This document shows positions 23,191-34,686 of a stretch of 64,000 nt of DNA, piece after piece. A model generated the notes under the pieces. It was not told the DNA's origin. It saw only the letters and a list, made by a program, of their open reading frames with translations, and searched no databases. How positions within the stretch are numbered: the stretch's first letter is position 1; the number at the start of each line of letters is the position of its first letter. A program made the position numbers and the translations under genes. The DNA is taken from NCBI GenBank assembly GCA_035610835.1, contig CM069459.1, forward strand, positions 23,761,636-23,825,635. Direction: 5' to 3'. The DNA is from Ophiura sarsii (Eukaryota > Echinodermata > Ophiuroidea > Amphilepidida > Ophiuridae).

Positions 23191-25776
23191 ATTTGGGGCT
23201 GTCCACAAATTTAAACCATGATAACACTTGTAGTCGCCCAGAAATTAAATAAGCTAAAAATCCCCCTGAAAAGAAGCAATTAACATGCTAAACAACAGTA
23301 ATGAAAGACTAATGATGAAGTAAACGTACAAAGGATCACCAATGGTACCCTAAGAAAAGCCAATTGAGGCAATCCATCACAACAGTATGCCAACCACACA
23401 CACATTTTATTTTAATTAATGTTTTCTCCAAAAATGTCTGTAAATCACACTAAATTACTCAACATTTTTTTCAATCTAACAGAGAGGTAGAGAAAATTAG
23501 TTTATTAGGGAAAATGAGAATAGAATAGGACAAATGACAATAAAATTTAACAAGATGGACCAGATTAGCCACACAGACAAGAATCATGTAGGGATGGAAA
23601 CAAACAGATGAACTTTGACCTCATGAAAAAATTAGCATAACAGAAAGTAGATCATTACATAAAACCTGTATGCTGCCCTCACTTGGCAAAATAGATACAA
23701 TCCTGAAACCTGAATAAGATAAATGAATCCAGAAGAACAATCGCGATGAATTTAATATCAGATTAAATATGGACTGGGTCCTATTTAACTGAATATGTAT
23801 TGATGAAATTGACATAATGGGCCCGGGTCCTCAATATTATGCTGTAAGTATGTGTGACCAAAGACGTTTGCCAACACTCCTTAAGTGCAATGGACTGTAA
23901 AAATGGAGGATTTTTTTTAAATGTTGGCCACGGCCCCGGAATGGAATTTCATATTTGATGACCCTTTAGTTAAAACTAACAAATGTGGAATTAATTTTGA
24001 AAAATAATTCTCGTTTCCATGGCAATGGCCAAAATACCATTTTAGGGCTATTTTCCCCATTTTTGCCTTTTTAACCTCACAAATTATCAAATTTGTAAGC
24101 ATCTATTTCTAATGGACAAAAAGTATATGAAATATTTTCTTTATATAAGCTAAATAGGTGAATATGTAGATGCTTCAGTGAGTGCATAGACATAAATATG
24201 GGATATCATGATGGGTCATACCATTTATTTGAAATAGGGGTGTTTTTCAACTTTTTCAAAGTATACAAATATACCAAATCTGCATAGCTTACAACCCACA
24301 TGGTAACGCTCCGACTTCAACGTGGACCATGTCATGTTGAGATGAGACATTAGTCTTATGAAAAATGTTAATTTGAGTTTGGGGAAAATACTTCCTGAAT
24401 ATGCAGTGTTGCCAGATATTTTCACAAAATTTCACAATTCCTTCAAAAGCTAACGCATGTTTCGCTGTGTTTTATGATATGAAACCGGAACCTTAAATTC
24501 ACAGCGAGATGTTAATTAGAAGAAAATTTGATATTATAATAAATGTGATCATTTTAAATGGTCAGTGTTGCCAGTCATTAACTTAACGGGTGTTGCCATA
24601 GCAAGTAATATGATTACAGATTACGTTTTCAACGTGAAAAACCCTTATAACCCCAAATATGTTGTCATGTGTACTCATTGTAATCACATATTAATTGTAA
24701 ATCAATTGGTGTTCACCCCAAAATGTTTATTTGTGTTTGTGGAAAGCAAAACAGTGTTGCCAGTCTTTTACCTATTTACTAAAAAAAATCAATATAAATC
24801 TTACCGTAAGTTAAATACTACGGAAATGAAAAATCAACTTTACATGCAACATTAGGAAAAGGTAAACAACAGTAGTATTAAAAAAAACATGTAAAGACTA
24901 CAAATAAAACTAAATACAAATAATTACATTATTATGACACGTTTGACTTGCCATACACCTTGGCTACGGGCTGTCTTTACCAATTTGAATATGATCTGAG
25001 GGATTAGTCTTAGATATTAGTCGGGTATCTACAAAGGGTTAGTGTGCACCCCCAGGCCTCCCCCAAACCAACTTTTTAAACTTCATATCATGATCCTAAG
25101 ACATAATCAGGATGTTACCAACAATATTTTCATAATGCTAAGGGGTTATGCAAGATGGCGTCCAAAATGGCCGCAACAACTGGTCAAATCTCATAAAATG
25201 ACATAAGCAATCAAATTGTATGGTGAAAGTGTAGTTTTAATAGTGGGATGTATGTTTTAGACCACTAGATATCCAGAACTTTTGCTTTGTTAACACACCT
25301 ATATCCAAGATGGTCGCCAACATGGCCGCCAAAATTCTATATATATTGGCATATTTAAACCAACATGTATGATCAGAGTATAGTTTTAACAATGGGATGT
25401 ATGAGTTAGACCACTAGAGACTCATATCTAGTATTTTTGCTTTGTTAACATACTCCAAAACCAAAATGGCCGCCAAATTAAATCAAATTAATGACCAAAA
25501 CTGGTCAAAAGTGGTCAAAATTCCATAAAATAGCATAATATCAACCGAAATGTATGATGAAAATATAGTTTTAATGATGGGATGTATGTATTAGACCACT
25601 AGTAACTCATATCTAGTATTTGTGTTTTGTTAACATACTTAGAAATCCAAAATGGCCCCCCAAAATGGGTCCCAAAATGACTGAACAAGTTGTTCAAATT
25701 CCATAAAATGGGATAATATCAACCAAAATGTATGATGAAAGTATAGTTTTAACATTGGGATGTATAATGTATTAGA

Positions 25777-26782
25777 ATAATAATAATAATAATAATAAAC
25801 CATGCTTATTAAGCGCACTCCGTCGCAAGACCCCAGTGCGCTGAACAAAAATAAAATAAAAGTACAAAATATGAACAAAGATACAAAACATTATAAAGTC
25901 ATTTGCTGAAAGAGGTGAGTCTTGAGCGAGCTCTTGAATTGCTGCAGTGATGTGGCATTTCTAACATGAGATGGGAGCCGGTTCCAAAGTTCAGGAGATG
26001 CATGAGAGAATGATCTTTGGCCATATGTGACAGTGTTAGTTTTCCTCCGTTGTAAGATGACAGATGCATTTGACCTAAGAGTGCGTGTGGGTTCCTTGAT
26101 GGAAATAAGGTCGCATAAGTACTTTGGAGCCTGGTTATTTAGTGCTTTGTATGTCAAAAGCATAAGTTTAAAAACAATACGGCTCTCCACAGACAACCAG
26201 TGAAGATCTTTTAACACTGGGCTTATATGTACACGCTTCTTTGTCAAGGTTACCAACCGGGCAGCGGCATTTTGGATGCGCTGTAATTTGCTTAATTGAG
26301 AAGCTGGAAGTCCATATAATATACTGTTATTTGAGTCCAGACGAGAAGAGACAAATGCATGAACGAGTTTCTCAGTGCTATTACAGTCCAGATATCTGCG
26401 GATACGGCCAATGTTTCTGATAGCGTGTGAAGCGAGACGGCTGATGTTATTTACATGAGAGACTAAAGTGAGATGCTGATCAATGATGACACCGAGATCT
26501 TTTGCTTTAGTGACAGTATCAACGACAGAGTCACCAACGTTTATGGAGGGGGTGGGAACATTTTCAGAGTAGCGGGATGATAAATGAACAACCTCTGTTT
26601 TACTATCATTCAAGGCAAGCTTGTTCTTCAGTGTCCAGTTTTTAATCTCTTTGCTGCAGTTCTCGAGTTCAGTTAGAGAAGGAGAGGTATCATCATTTGG
26701 ATTCACACTGATGTACAATTGGGAATCATCAGCGTAGTACATACCACTAACTCCAGGGAAGCGTTTCACAATGTCTTCAATT
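25777..26782 (-). mobile_element. 5'-truncated CR1/L2-like LINE with reverse-transcriptase 3' end
   Basis: Antisense retrotransposon fragment of about 1.0 kb bounded by a perfect 12-bp target-site duplication (TAATGTATTAGA at 25765-25776 and 26783-26794). It encodes the end of a reverse transcriptase: the YADDSQLYI catalytic box, then the thumb and C-terminal region (LASHAIRNIGRIRRYL; KLQRIQNAAARL; LWNRLP; FKSSLKTHLF). The reading frame is intact from the truncation to its stop at 25891. The 3' tail holds a GCGCAC...GTGCGC hairpin and an ATT microsatellite, as in CR1/L2-clade elements. It sits inside the left arm of a larger foldback element. Confidence 0.9.
25891..26769 (-). pseudogene. Reverse transcriptase C-terminal fragment (LINE ORF2 remnant)
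   Basis: About 293 codons of open frame, beginning within the RT palm just upstream of YADD. The N-terminal endonuclease and most of the RT fingers are missing because of 5' truncation, so this is a dead copy. The open frame and the perfect target duplication indicate recent insertion. The polymerase Asp-Asp pair is present, but the protein cannot function without the rest of ORF2. Confidence 0.9.
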
Positions 26783-29226
26783 TAATGTATTAGACCACTA
26801 GTAACTCATATCCAGTATATTTGCATTGTAATAACATAATTTAAAACTAAGATGGCCACTAAAATGGCCGCTGTAAATGTAAAAAATAGTCTACATGAGT
26901 GTATGATAATCCAAAATAGATATTGTAAGAGTGTATATTACATCAAATTCACCAAATAGTATTATTCTAAACTGCTAAGCTATTGCCCACCTCTGACAAT
27001 TTTGATTCAGTATCACTTTCCAAAATGGCTGCCAGAATGGATAAGTTGATGTTAAATTACCTAAAACAATGGTTTTGTACCACACTATGTAATACTAATA
27101 CCCCCAAATGTAATGGGGGCAGTATTCACTATATCTATGATAAAGCCTACGGGCTGTAGATCTATACAGCTTTAAGTAGTTTAAAATATCCATCCAAGAT
27201 GGCTGCAAAAGGTTAAAATAACTGAAAAATAGTATTAGTTTATTGTTAGTGTTACATTAGATATGACCAAATGATTATATCTACAGCTTTTAATCCATCC
27301 AGTAAACGTATTTGTATATGTGACAAGGTATACTTAAATGGTATAGACTCCATTTTGACAATGTGATGTTATTAAGATGGGCATTATAATGACCATTTTA
27401 TTAAACTTACCCCTAATGGTCAATAAAATTACCTCCAAATGGTCAATAAAATTACCTCCAAATGGTCAAATAATTACCACAGGTGGCCACCAATTGATCA
27501 AGATATGGATACAATCATACCTTGTTACATACAGATACGTTTACTGGGTGGATTAAAATCCATAGATATAATCTTTTGTTCATATCTAATGTAACACTAA
27601 CAATAAGACTAATACTGTTTTTCAGTTATTTTAACCTTTTGCAGCCATCTTATATATTTTAAAATACTCAAACTAGATCTACAGCCCCTAGGCTTTATCA
27701 TAGACATATATTGAATGCTGTCTTATTAGATTTGGGGGTATTGGTATTATTACATATATAGTATGGTCATTTACAATACAAAACAATTGTTTTAGGTCAT
27801 TTAACATCAACTTAACCATTTATGAAGCCATTTTGGAAAGTGATACAGAGAGTCAAAATTGTCATAGAGGTGGGCCTTATATCTAAAAGCAAAAGCTTAG
27901 CAGTTTCGAACATACTATTTGGTGAATGTGATGTAATATACACTCTTGCAAACATTTTTGTGGATTATTGTACACTATTTGTACATTTACAGCGACCATA
28001 TTGGTGGCCATCTTGGATTTAAAGTATGTTATTACAATGCAAATATACTGAATATGAGTTACTAGTGGTCTAATACATACCATCCTTAAACTATACTTTC
28101 ATACTTTCATCATACATTTTGGTTGATATATTATACCATTTTATGGAATTTCGACAATTTGTTCAGCCATTTTGGGACCCATATTGGGGGCCATTTTGGA
28201 TTTCTAAGTGTGTTAACAAAGCAAAACTACTAGATATGAGTTACTAGTGGTCTAATACATACATCCCATCATTAAAACTATATTTTCATCATACATTTAG
28301 GTTGATATTATCCCATTTTATGGAATTTGACAATTTTGCAGCCACTTTAGGAACTATTTTGGCAGCCATTTTGGATTTTGAACTTTATTAACAGAGTACA
28401 AATAATGGATATGAGTTACTTGTGGTCTAACACATACATCCCATCATTAAAATTATATTTTTATCATACATTTCGGTTGATATTATGCTATTGTATGGAA
28501 TTTTGACCACTTTTGACCATTCATTTGGCGGCCATTTTGGTTTTAAAGTATGTTAACAAAGCAAAAAATACTAGATTTGAGTTTCTAGTGGTCTAACACA
28601 TACATCCCATTGTTAAAACTTAGCTGTGAATGATAAGTTCCAGTCTCATATCATTAAATAGAATAAAAAGTGGGTTTGATTTTGAACAAAATGTGATTTT
28701 TGGTGAAAATGTCTGGCAACACTGCATATACAGGAAGTATTTTCCCCAAACTCAAATTAACATTTTTGATAAGACTAATGTCTCATCTCATCATGACATG
28801 GTCCACGTTGAAATCGGAGCGTTACCTTATGGGTTGTAAGCTATGCAGAATTGGTATATTTGCATACTTTGAAAAAGTTGAAAAACACCCCTATTTCAAA
28901 TAAATGGTATAACCCTCCGTGACACCTGGCAATTTTTTGGATACATTCAATGAAGCATTTAAGTATCTCTCTACCCATAGCTTGTAAAATCATGACCATT
29001 GTGTGCAATAGTTACACAGGCTTCAAAATATGAAAATTTGAAATATTAAAAATGCCAAAATGGCAATAATCGTCCGAAAATGCCATGTAACAAGGATTAT
29101 TTTTCAAAAATATTTCCAGATATGTTAGTTTCGGGTTAAGGTCTATCAAATATGAAAGTATAAAGAAAATCTATCTCGGGCCCGTGGCCACCCTATCTTC
29201 CATCGGTAGAGTCCATTGCACTTAAA

Positions 29227-30325
29227 CAAATATACACCTTAAATTGGGGACTTCGCGTGTTTTATTACTGAGTAGCCTGTTACCAGATGTGTTAGAAAAG
29301 TGTATAAATCACATAACTTCTAGGTGTTTATATCTAACTGTCAGTGTTGTTTTATATGATGACAGATGACACTTTCTATAGAAAATTATGAAATAGACTT
29401 TTACGACGGGGTATTCAAAATATAGGTTATATTTAACAAAACCCAATTTTAAACTCTGCAAAGCTCGTCCCCCGGAGTGGTCGTACGTTCATATATGAAC
29501 AAGTTTACCCCTGAAATGGACATTAAATCAATTACCTATACAGCGAACTAATACACAAGGTAATTGACCTTTGTCAAGGATGAACGCGCCCAACCTACAC
29601 ACAGTACACACAGTCACTGGTATCTATATTACAATTCACGTAAAGCCATCGTAATAGTCAACCCAGTACCAGTCAGTCGTTTAGTTAGCGCTATCATGAA
29701 TCAGCCTTATCTACGTTGATAGAAGAATGCGGGAAAGGTTGAATGTAAATGTAAACTCTTCCACAGCTCAATCAATTATAAAGACGGAGCGCAGCCGCAT
29801 TCTGAACTTGAAATGTAGCAACGCTGAGTAAGATATTACTATGCGTTGAAGTTGCTAAGCGTATGCAAAGAGGCATGACTGGGCGTCATTTTGCGTGATT
29901 TGAGACGGGTGGACAGTGTCAATTATATTAGGTCAGTGGGCGCTTTTGGGCTGCTTCAATCACCATTTATAGCAACACTGCTCACTTGAACCGAATGTAA
30001 AATTTGAACCAACGAGGTGAAGTCAAGAGAGACAAGAGAGAGCGAGTCTTATTAATCCTCTTTTACACAGTTTTATACATTTATACGCTTCAAGGCTTGA
30101 TTGTACCTATTATTAACATACATAGCACATAACCGAAGCCGTCATAATAGTTAATGTTGGCGCTCCAATTGTTATATTTTATCGTTTTAATACTGCCACA
30201 AACGTACATATGTACTAGGACCGACTACTACATACTGTTATACTGTACAGTACACAGCGCCCTACTGGCATTGCTAACAGTGCCCCTGAAACCTAGGGAC
30301 ATGAGACATACGGCCTACAGTGCGC
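29227..30325. other. Intron 3 segment without recognised content
   Basis: Apart from a short dispersed repeat (29440-29505, shared with 15196-15260), no repeats or exons are seen. Confidence 0.4.
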
Positions 30326-30790
30326 CAGGCATACGCTCAATTCGGGTATACATGTGCATGTACATTAAAGGGGGAGCTTTCGATTTTAAAATTATAACTT
30401 TATAAATCAATCAAATACGCTCAATTTGGGTATACATGTGCATGTAAATTAAAGGGGGAGCTTTCGATTTTAAAATTATAACTTTATAAATCAATCAAAT
30501 TAAATGATGAACAACTCCAGACATACTGCTTTACGCTATTCAATTCGGGTAGGCCTATATACATGTCGATTTTAAAATTATAACTTCATAAATCAATCAA
30601 ATTAAACTATGAATTGCTGCAGGCATACGCTATTTAATTCGGATGTCGACAAACGGACCATATTAAAGGGCCTTGATTGTATACTGAGAAATATGGAATG
30701 AAACCTATATAGGCTTATGACACATATCCTAGGTCTTAGTTTTTTGTTTTAAAATTATAACTTTATAAATCAATGAAATTAAATGATGAA
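30326..30790 (+). repeat. AT-rich tandem repeat, ~87-130-bp units
   Basis: GATTTTAAAATTATAACTTT and ATAAATCAATCAAATTAAA recur four times with CATACGCT(A/C)AATTCGGGTA between them. The first two units are nearly identical (87 bp). Intronic. Confidence 0.8.
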
Positions 30791-30973
30791 TTATCCCCCC
30801 GCCCCTCACCCCTCACCTTCCCCAACATACAATACAACACTGGGCATTCATCCCGGATTTAAGGGGAGTGAGGAGAACACTGGGCCTTCATCCTGGATAT
30901 ATTAAACGTGGGTTAACAAGGTTAAGGGCATGGTGTCATGTCAGTGCTTGATCCCATCGGACCCATCCACAAA

Positions 30974-31538
30974 CAGTGGCGTAACCAGGTATTTCATGGG
31001 GGGGGGGGGGGCGAAAAATGAAAGTGAACCGACAGTGCAGTGGCGTAGCTAGGGTTTTTTCAGGGGGGGGGGCAAGATTTCTGAACTTTTCGTAAAAGGT
31101 TGCCCCACATTTTGTTTGCAGGGGGCGAGGTCTCAAAATTTCGCACGGTCCCAAAATTTCGCACAGTCAAAGAAATCACACAGTCCAAAGAAATTCACAG
31201 TCAGCAACTAATGGCCAATCCTCCGGGTTTTCATCAGTTTTCTTTATAACATTTTCCTTTGTTTATTTAGCCCACTGCTGCATAAATTTGTAGACTACTT
31301 TTTACATGTACAAATGTGCCGACTATTTTACTATTTGGGTTACATCCCCCGGGCCCCAACACACATGTTTTTACCAAAACCGCTCGCAAAAAACAGGTAT
31401 TTAAAAACCGGTAGTGCCAATCTCGACCGACAGTTTCGAGTCTCAACCGATACGACTCTAATATTATGGGTAACTTTGTATTTTGTCATAATTTCATTAA
31501 CTGGCTTCTGACTGGGGGGGGGGGGGGCTACGCCACTG
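30974..31538. mobile_element. hAT-like MITE(s), CAGTGGCGTA family, nested
   Basis: CAGTGGCGTAACC at 30974 and CAGTGGCGTAGCTAG at 31038, with a matching right end GCTACGCCACTG at 31538. The interior shares segments with the 19.8-kb copy (CGTAAAAGGTTGCCCC; AAATTTCGCACGGTC). The second left end is probably that of an inserted or partly duplicated copy. No clear 8-bp target duplication was found. Positions 31385-31450 resemble the start of the satellite at 9.0 kb. Confidence 0.65.
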
Positions 31539-31561
31539 AATATATGAAAGACGTTGTAAAG

Positions 31562-31838
31562 TATTGAATATAGTCTAAAATCGGGGTAAAGAGATATTAA
31601 TAAATTATAATTTTGTAATGAATACTAATTTGCAATATGAATATTCACTAGCAATATAAATAAATAATTAATTAATTAGCAATATGAATATTAATTAGCA
31701 ATATGAATGATCCAGATTGAACTGAAATGGTCCTGCTTAAACCGAGATGTGAATATTCATATTACTATTTACTAATCATTACAAAAAAAAAATCATAATT
31801 TATTCATCTCTTACAAATTACAAGACTATATTCAATAA
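31562..31838. mobile_element. ~277-bp AT-rich foldback MITE
   Basis: TATTGAATATAGTCT at the left and AGACTATATTCAATA at the right are perfect inverted repeats. Further pairing includes AATAAATTAT/ATAATTTATT and AATATGAATATTCA. Intronic. Confidence 0.75.
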
Positions 31839-31930
31839 ATCTAATTTATACTGTACAAATGCTTATTCCCCTCTGAAATATGATATTAGAATTAACTACA
31901 ATTTAATATTAGAGAAATGATTTTCAAGAA

Positions 31931-32362
31931 GACGACGCGGATCCCGACACTGTTTTTTGTTTGTTGCTGGTGTTACGATACCAGCAAGCTTGGAATAAGT
32001 ACAATGAGCAGCAAGTGACCAGGAGTCTTGCAACAATGATTTCTTACTATTTCTTTACTTTTTAAAAATCAATACTGTTGTTTTACAGAAATATATTTCG
32101 GTGTGTTTTCCTCGGTCTCAGTGTGTTTTCCTGGTCCACGGTGCGGCGACGACGCGGATCCCGACGGTTTTTTTGTGTGTTGTCGGTGTGTTCTTAGATA
32201 CGGCACAATCAATCTTGGAATAAGTAGAATGAGCAGCAAGTGAGCAGGAGTCTTGCAACAATGATTTTTTACTCATTTTGTTTTACTATTTTTGATAAAT
32301 ACTGGTGTTCTACAAATATGTTTCGTTGTGTTTTCCTCGGTTTCAGTGTGTTTTCCTGGTCC
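31931..32362 (+). repeat. 216-bp tandem duplication
   Basis: GACGACGCGGATCCCGAC at 31931 and 32147; both copies continue through CTTGGAATAAGTA, GAGTCTTGCAACAATGATTT and GTGTGTTTTCCTCGGT. Intronic, no long frame. Confidence 0.85.
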
Positions 32363-33329
32363 ATGTTCAGGTATAGTAAAAGATTTTTTCAACATGGTGC
32401 CCTCTGCCGTCATTTTTAACCCCCTAATGCATATCATTTTACAGTTCTATTTCTGCCAATAAAACGGGCATACCAGCTAAGTTGAGCTTTACTAGCAGCA
32501 ATTATCCCATACTCGATTTCAAACGATTGGTGTATATTTTGCCGTTTCTGCATGATCGATGTAGTACGTGCTTTGTTATCAATATCCAGTTCATTTTCAT
32601 TGTGGTTTGTTCGGCACACAAACTATCATTTAAAAATACATTTTGACAACATTACATCTGACTGTTATTATACCTGTACACTACTTCAGCACTACAATAC
32701 GCGTGTACAAATGTAATTAGTGTACGGGTCCCAATCCTGCACCAAGTCTATGGTGTAATACCGTAATGAATTGTCCTTTATTCTATTGTATAGTTACATA
32801 ACATCCTTTATCACTTGCTTACGGTTATCGTGGTGTTTCGAATCACCCCACGTCCCCTATTTGTTCAAAACGTGGGCCTAGGCTTAGGCCTACAAGTATG
32901 CATGTCCCATATGGCAAACCTGAGAAAAAACAAATCGCCTGTTGCCATTGATGTACATAGTATTATAGTCTACAAATTGACATGATAAATTATACCCCAT
33001 ATTATATATATTAAGTTATAAAATAAAAGATGTAAATCAGTGGCATAACATCTAGGAGTGGGAAAGTCTTCCCCGTGCGCGCTTGACCGTCGTACTGAGT
33101 CAACGAAGTTAAAACAACACAACTAAGGGACATTAATTATTAATGTCCCATCTTCACCAAAATAATAATAATAAAGGTCTAAATTTTATTGTCATCGCAG
33201 CCAACCGGCTGAATTGTAACAACATTACAAATCAAATACATTAATGCGGTACTCCTCAAAAACAAACAAAAACTAACCGCCCAGGTTCACTCATCGAACC
33301 CAAAATATTAACCGCCCATGTCTACTCAT

Positions 33330-33365
33330 CTAGCGGGTCCCGCGCGAAGCGCGGGTGCCCGCTAG
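33330..33365 (+). mobile_element. Helitron-like 3' terminus
   Basis: A GC-rich hairpin (CCCGCGCGAAGCGCGGG) is followed by TGCCCG and then CTAG (33362-33365) and a T. A stem-loop some ten bases before a terminal CTAG with a following T is the diagnostic 3' end of Helitrons. The 5' TC end was not located, so the length of the element is unknown. Confidence 0.6.
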
Positions 33366-33884
33366 TTGTATACAAACTTGGTATATCACTGTATCGATTT
33401 ATATTGATTGGGTCACCGGAAGTTCATTTTCAGTAAAAAGATGCATGATTTGATGGCCAAATGGAAACCTTTTCCCATGAACCAATCATATCAAGCCTTA
33501 TATCATTTTTTTGCTACACACTTGAATAATTGATATCCATCCGAGACAGATAAAAATAGCACACAGTTTACCGACGGGGTTAATTCTGGTGTTGACCTCC
33601 ATAGAAAATAGTGCTGACCTACATTGAAAAAGCTATATTTTGATTGATTTACCACATTTTTAACTCAAAATGGTAACCTTTTCCACGTATGGGATTTATA
33701 AAATGAAATATTTATTTGAAAGAGGAAACCATGCATATTTAAAATCCATTCGAGACAGTAGGTTTGGTTGTCATAATTTCCAGTGGGGTCGACCGGAGTG
33801 TTGTTTTGGCTGAAAGTGGTCGTTGATTTCCCGTGTTAAATGGAGTATGTACTGTGTGAAGCAGATGTCCGCAAGTTGTTCAAC

Positions 33885-34297
33885 GGGTATTCAATCGATT
33901 GCGGCCCAAGTTGGTTAGCAATTTTTTATAGATATCGACCGAATTCCTCAAATGCATTTTATAAGACTATACTACAAAAAAAATACGAACGAGAAATGCG
34001 TACTGTCGAAAGGGTGCAGTTGTCGGTAGAATGCATTTTGAGATATTGATGTAATAAAGCAAATTTTACAATAATTTTTCTTCATAAAATCAGAAAGCTG
34101 TGTCCAATCTTGACTACAAAGGTGTCATTTTGAAGCATTTTAAGATTCTTTTAGCTGGTAATAAAATCTCACTTTTTTCACTGGGAGACAACTGCACCCT
34201 TTTGCCATGACGGTACGGCCCCATAAACAAATTCGCTCAATTTGAGGTGTCAAATCACTGGTTGTAAATCCCTCATCAATTTATATTATATGGCCAT
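33885..34297 (+). repeat. Dispersed repeat Y, copy 2
   Basis: Second copy of the 15280-16180 repeat, lacking part of the middle, ending at GGCCAT where repeat X starts. It is interrupted there by a 248-bp MITE. Located in receptor intron 3. Confidence 0.7.
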
Positions 34298-34545
34298 TCG
34301 AGGGTTGAGCGCCAGAAGGCCGGAACTCAACTTTTGGGCAAATTTATATTTTGGTACAAAAATAATCCATATAACCTAGATGTTCAGAACCATAAAGAGA
34401 TAACTCATACACACTCTGAATTTGACTAAAATTAGAGTTATAAGTTGGGTGCTACAGTGTATTGTAATGAGTCCCAAATATTTAAAAATCGATTATCTCA
34501 AAATAGCATTTCTTGAGTTACGGCCTTCTGGCGCTCAGCCCTCGA
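34298..34545. mobile_element. 248-bp MITE (TCGAGGGTTGAGCGCC) inserted in repeat X
   Basis: The ends TCGAGGGTTGAGCGCCAGAA and TTCTGGCGCTCAGCCCTCGA are inverted repeats, extended by GGCCG/CGGCC. Repeat X copies at 16180 and 62975 read straight through the junction (GCCATGTGTTTTG), giving an empty-site comparison that fixes both ends. Confidence 0.8.
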
Positions 34546-34686
34546 TGTGTTTTGGACTCGTCACCCTTCCCGTTGCATTTCTAGATTTTTACATTTTACA
34601 ACATCTGAGATTCGAATTTTGTTGTTCATATATATTTTGCTTAAAGCTCATTAATGTTTTTATACCTATCCCAATCATATTTGGTT

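Larger units (their letters stand above)
23879..29226. mobile_element. 5.35-kb foldback element with long inverted arms
   Basis: Large palindrome. The left end TTAAGTGCAATGGACT (23879) is matched by AGTCCATTGCACTTAA near 29226, and the arms then pair over kilobases: 24240-24420 against 28700-28900, 25250-25760 against 28050-28620, and 27120-27340 against 27500-27750. The centre is near 27420. Both arms contain a tandem repeat of about 170 bp with the block TTAGACCACTAG...ACTCATATC. The left arm has an extra ~0.6 kb (24480-25130) and a nested LINE. TTAA lies at each tip but belongs to the palindrome, so a target duplication cannot be claimed. The structure resembles Foldback/Galileo-type elements, whose long arms also carry sub-repeats. 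No transposase is seen. Confidence 0.8.

Noticed and set aside
23879..29226. TTAA as a target-site duplication of the foldback element
   Set aside because: TTAA is itself a palindrome and lies within the matched ends, so it cannot be told apart from element sequence without an empty site.
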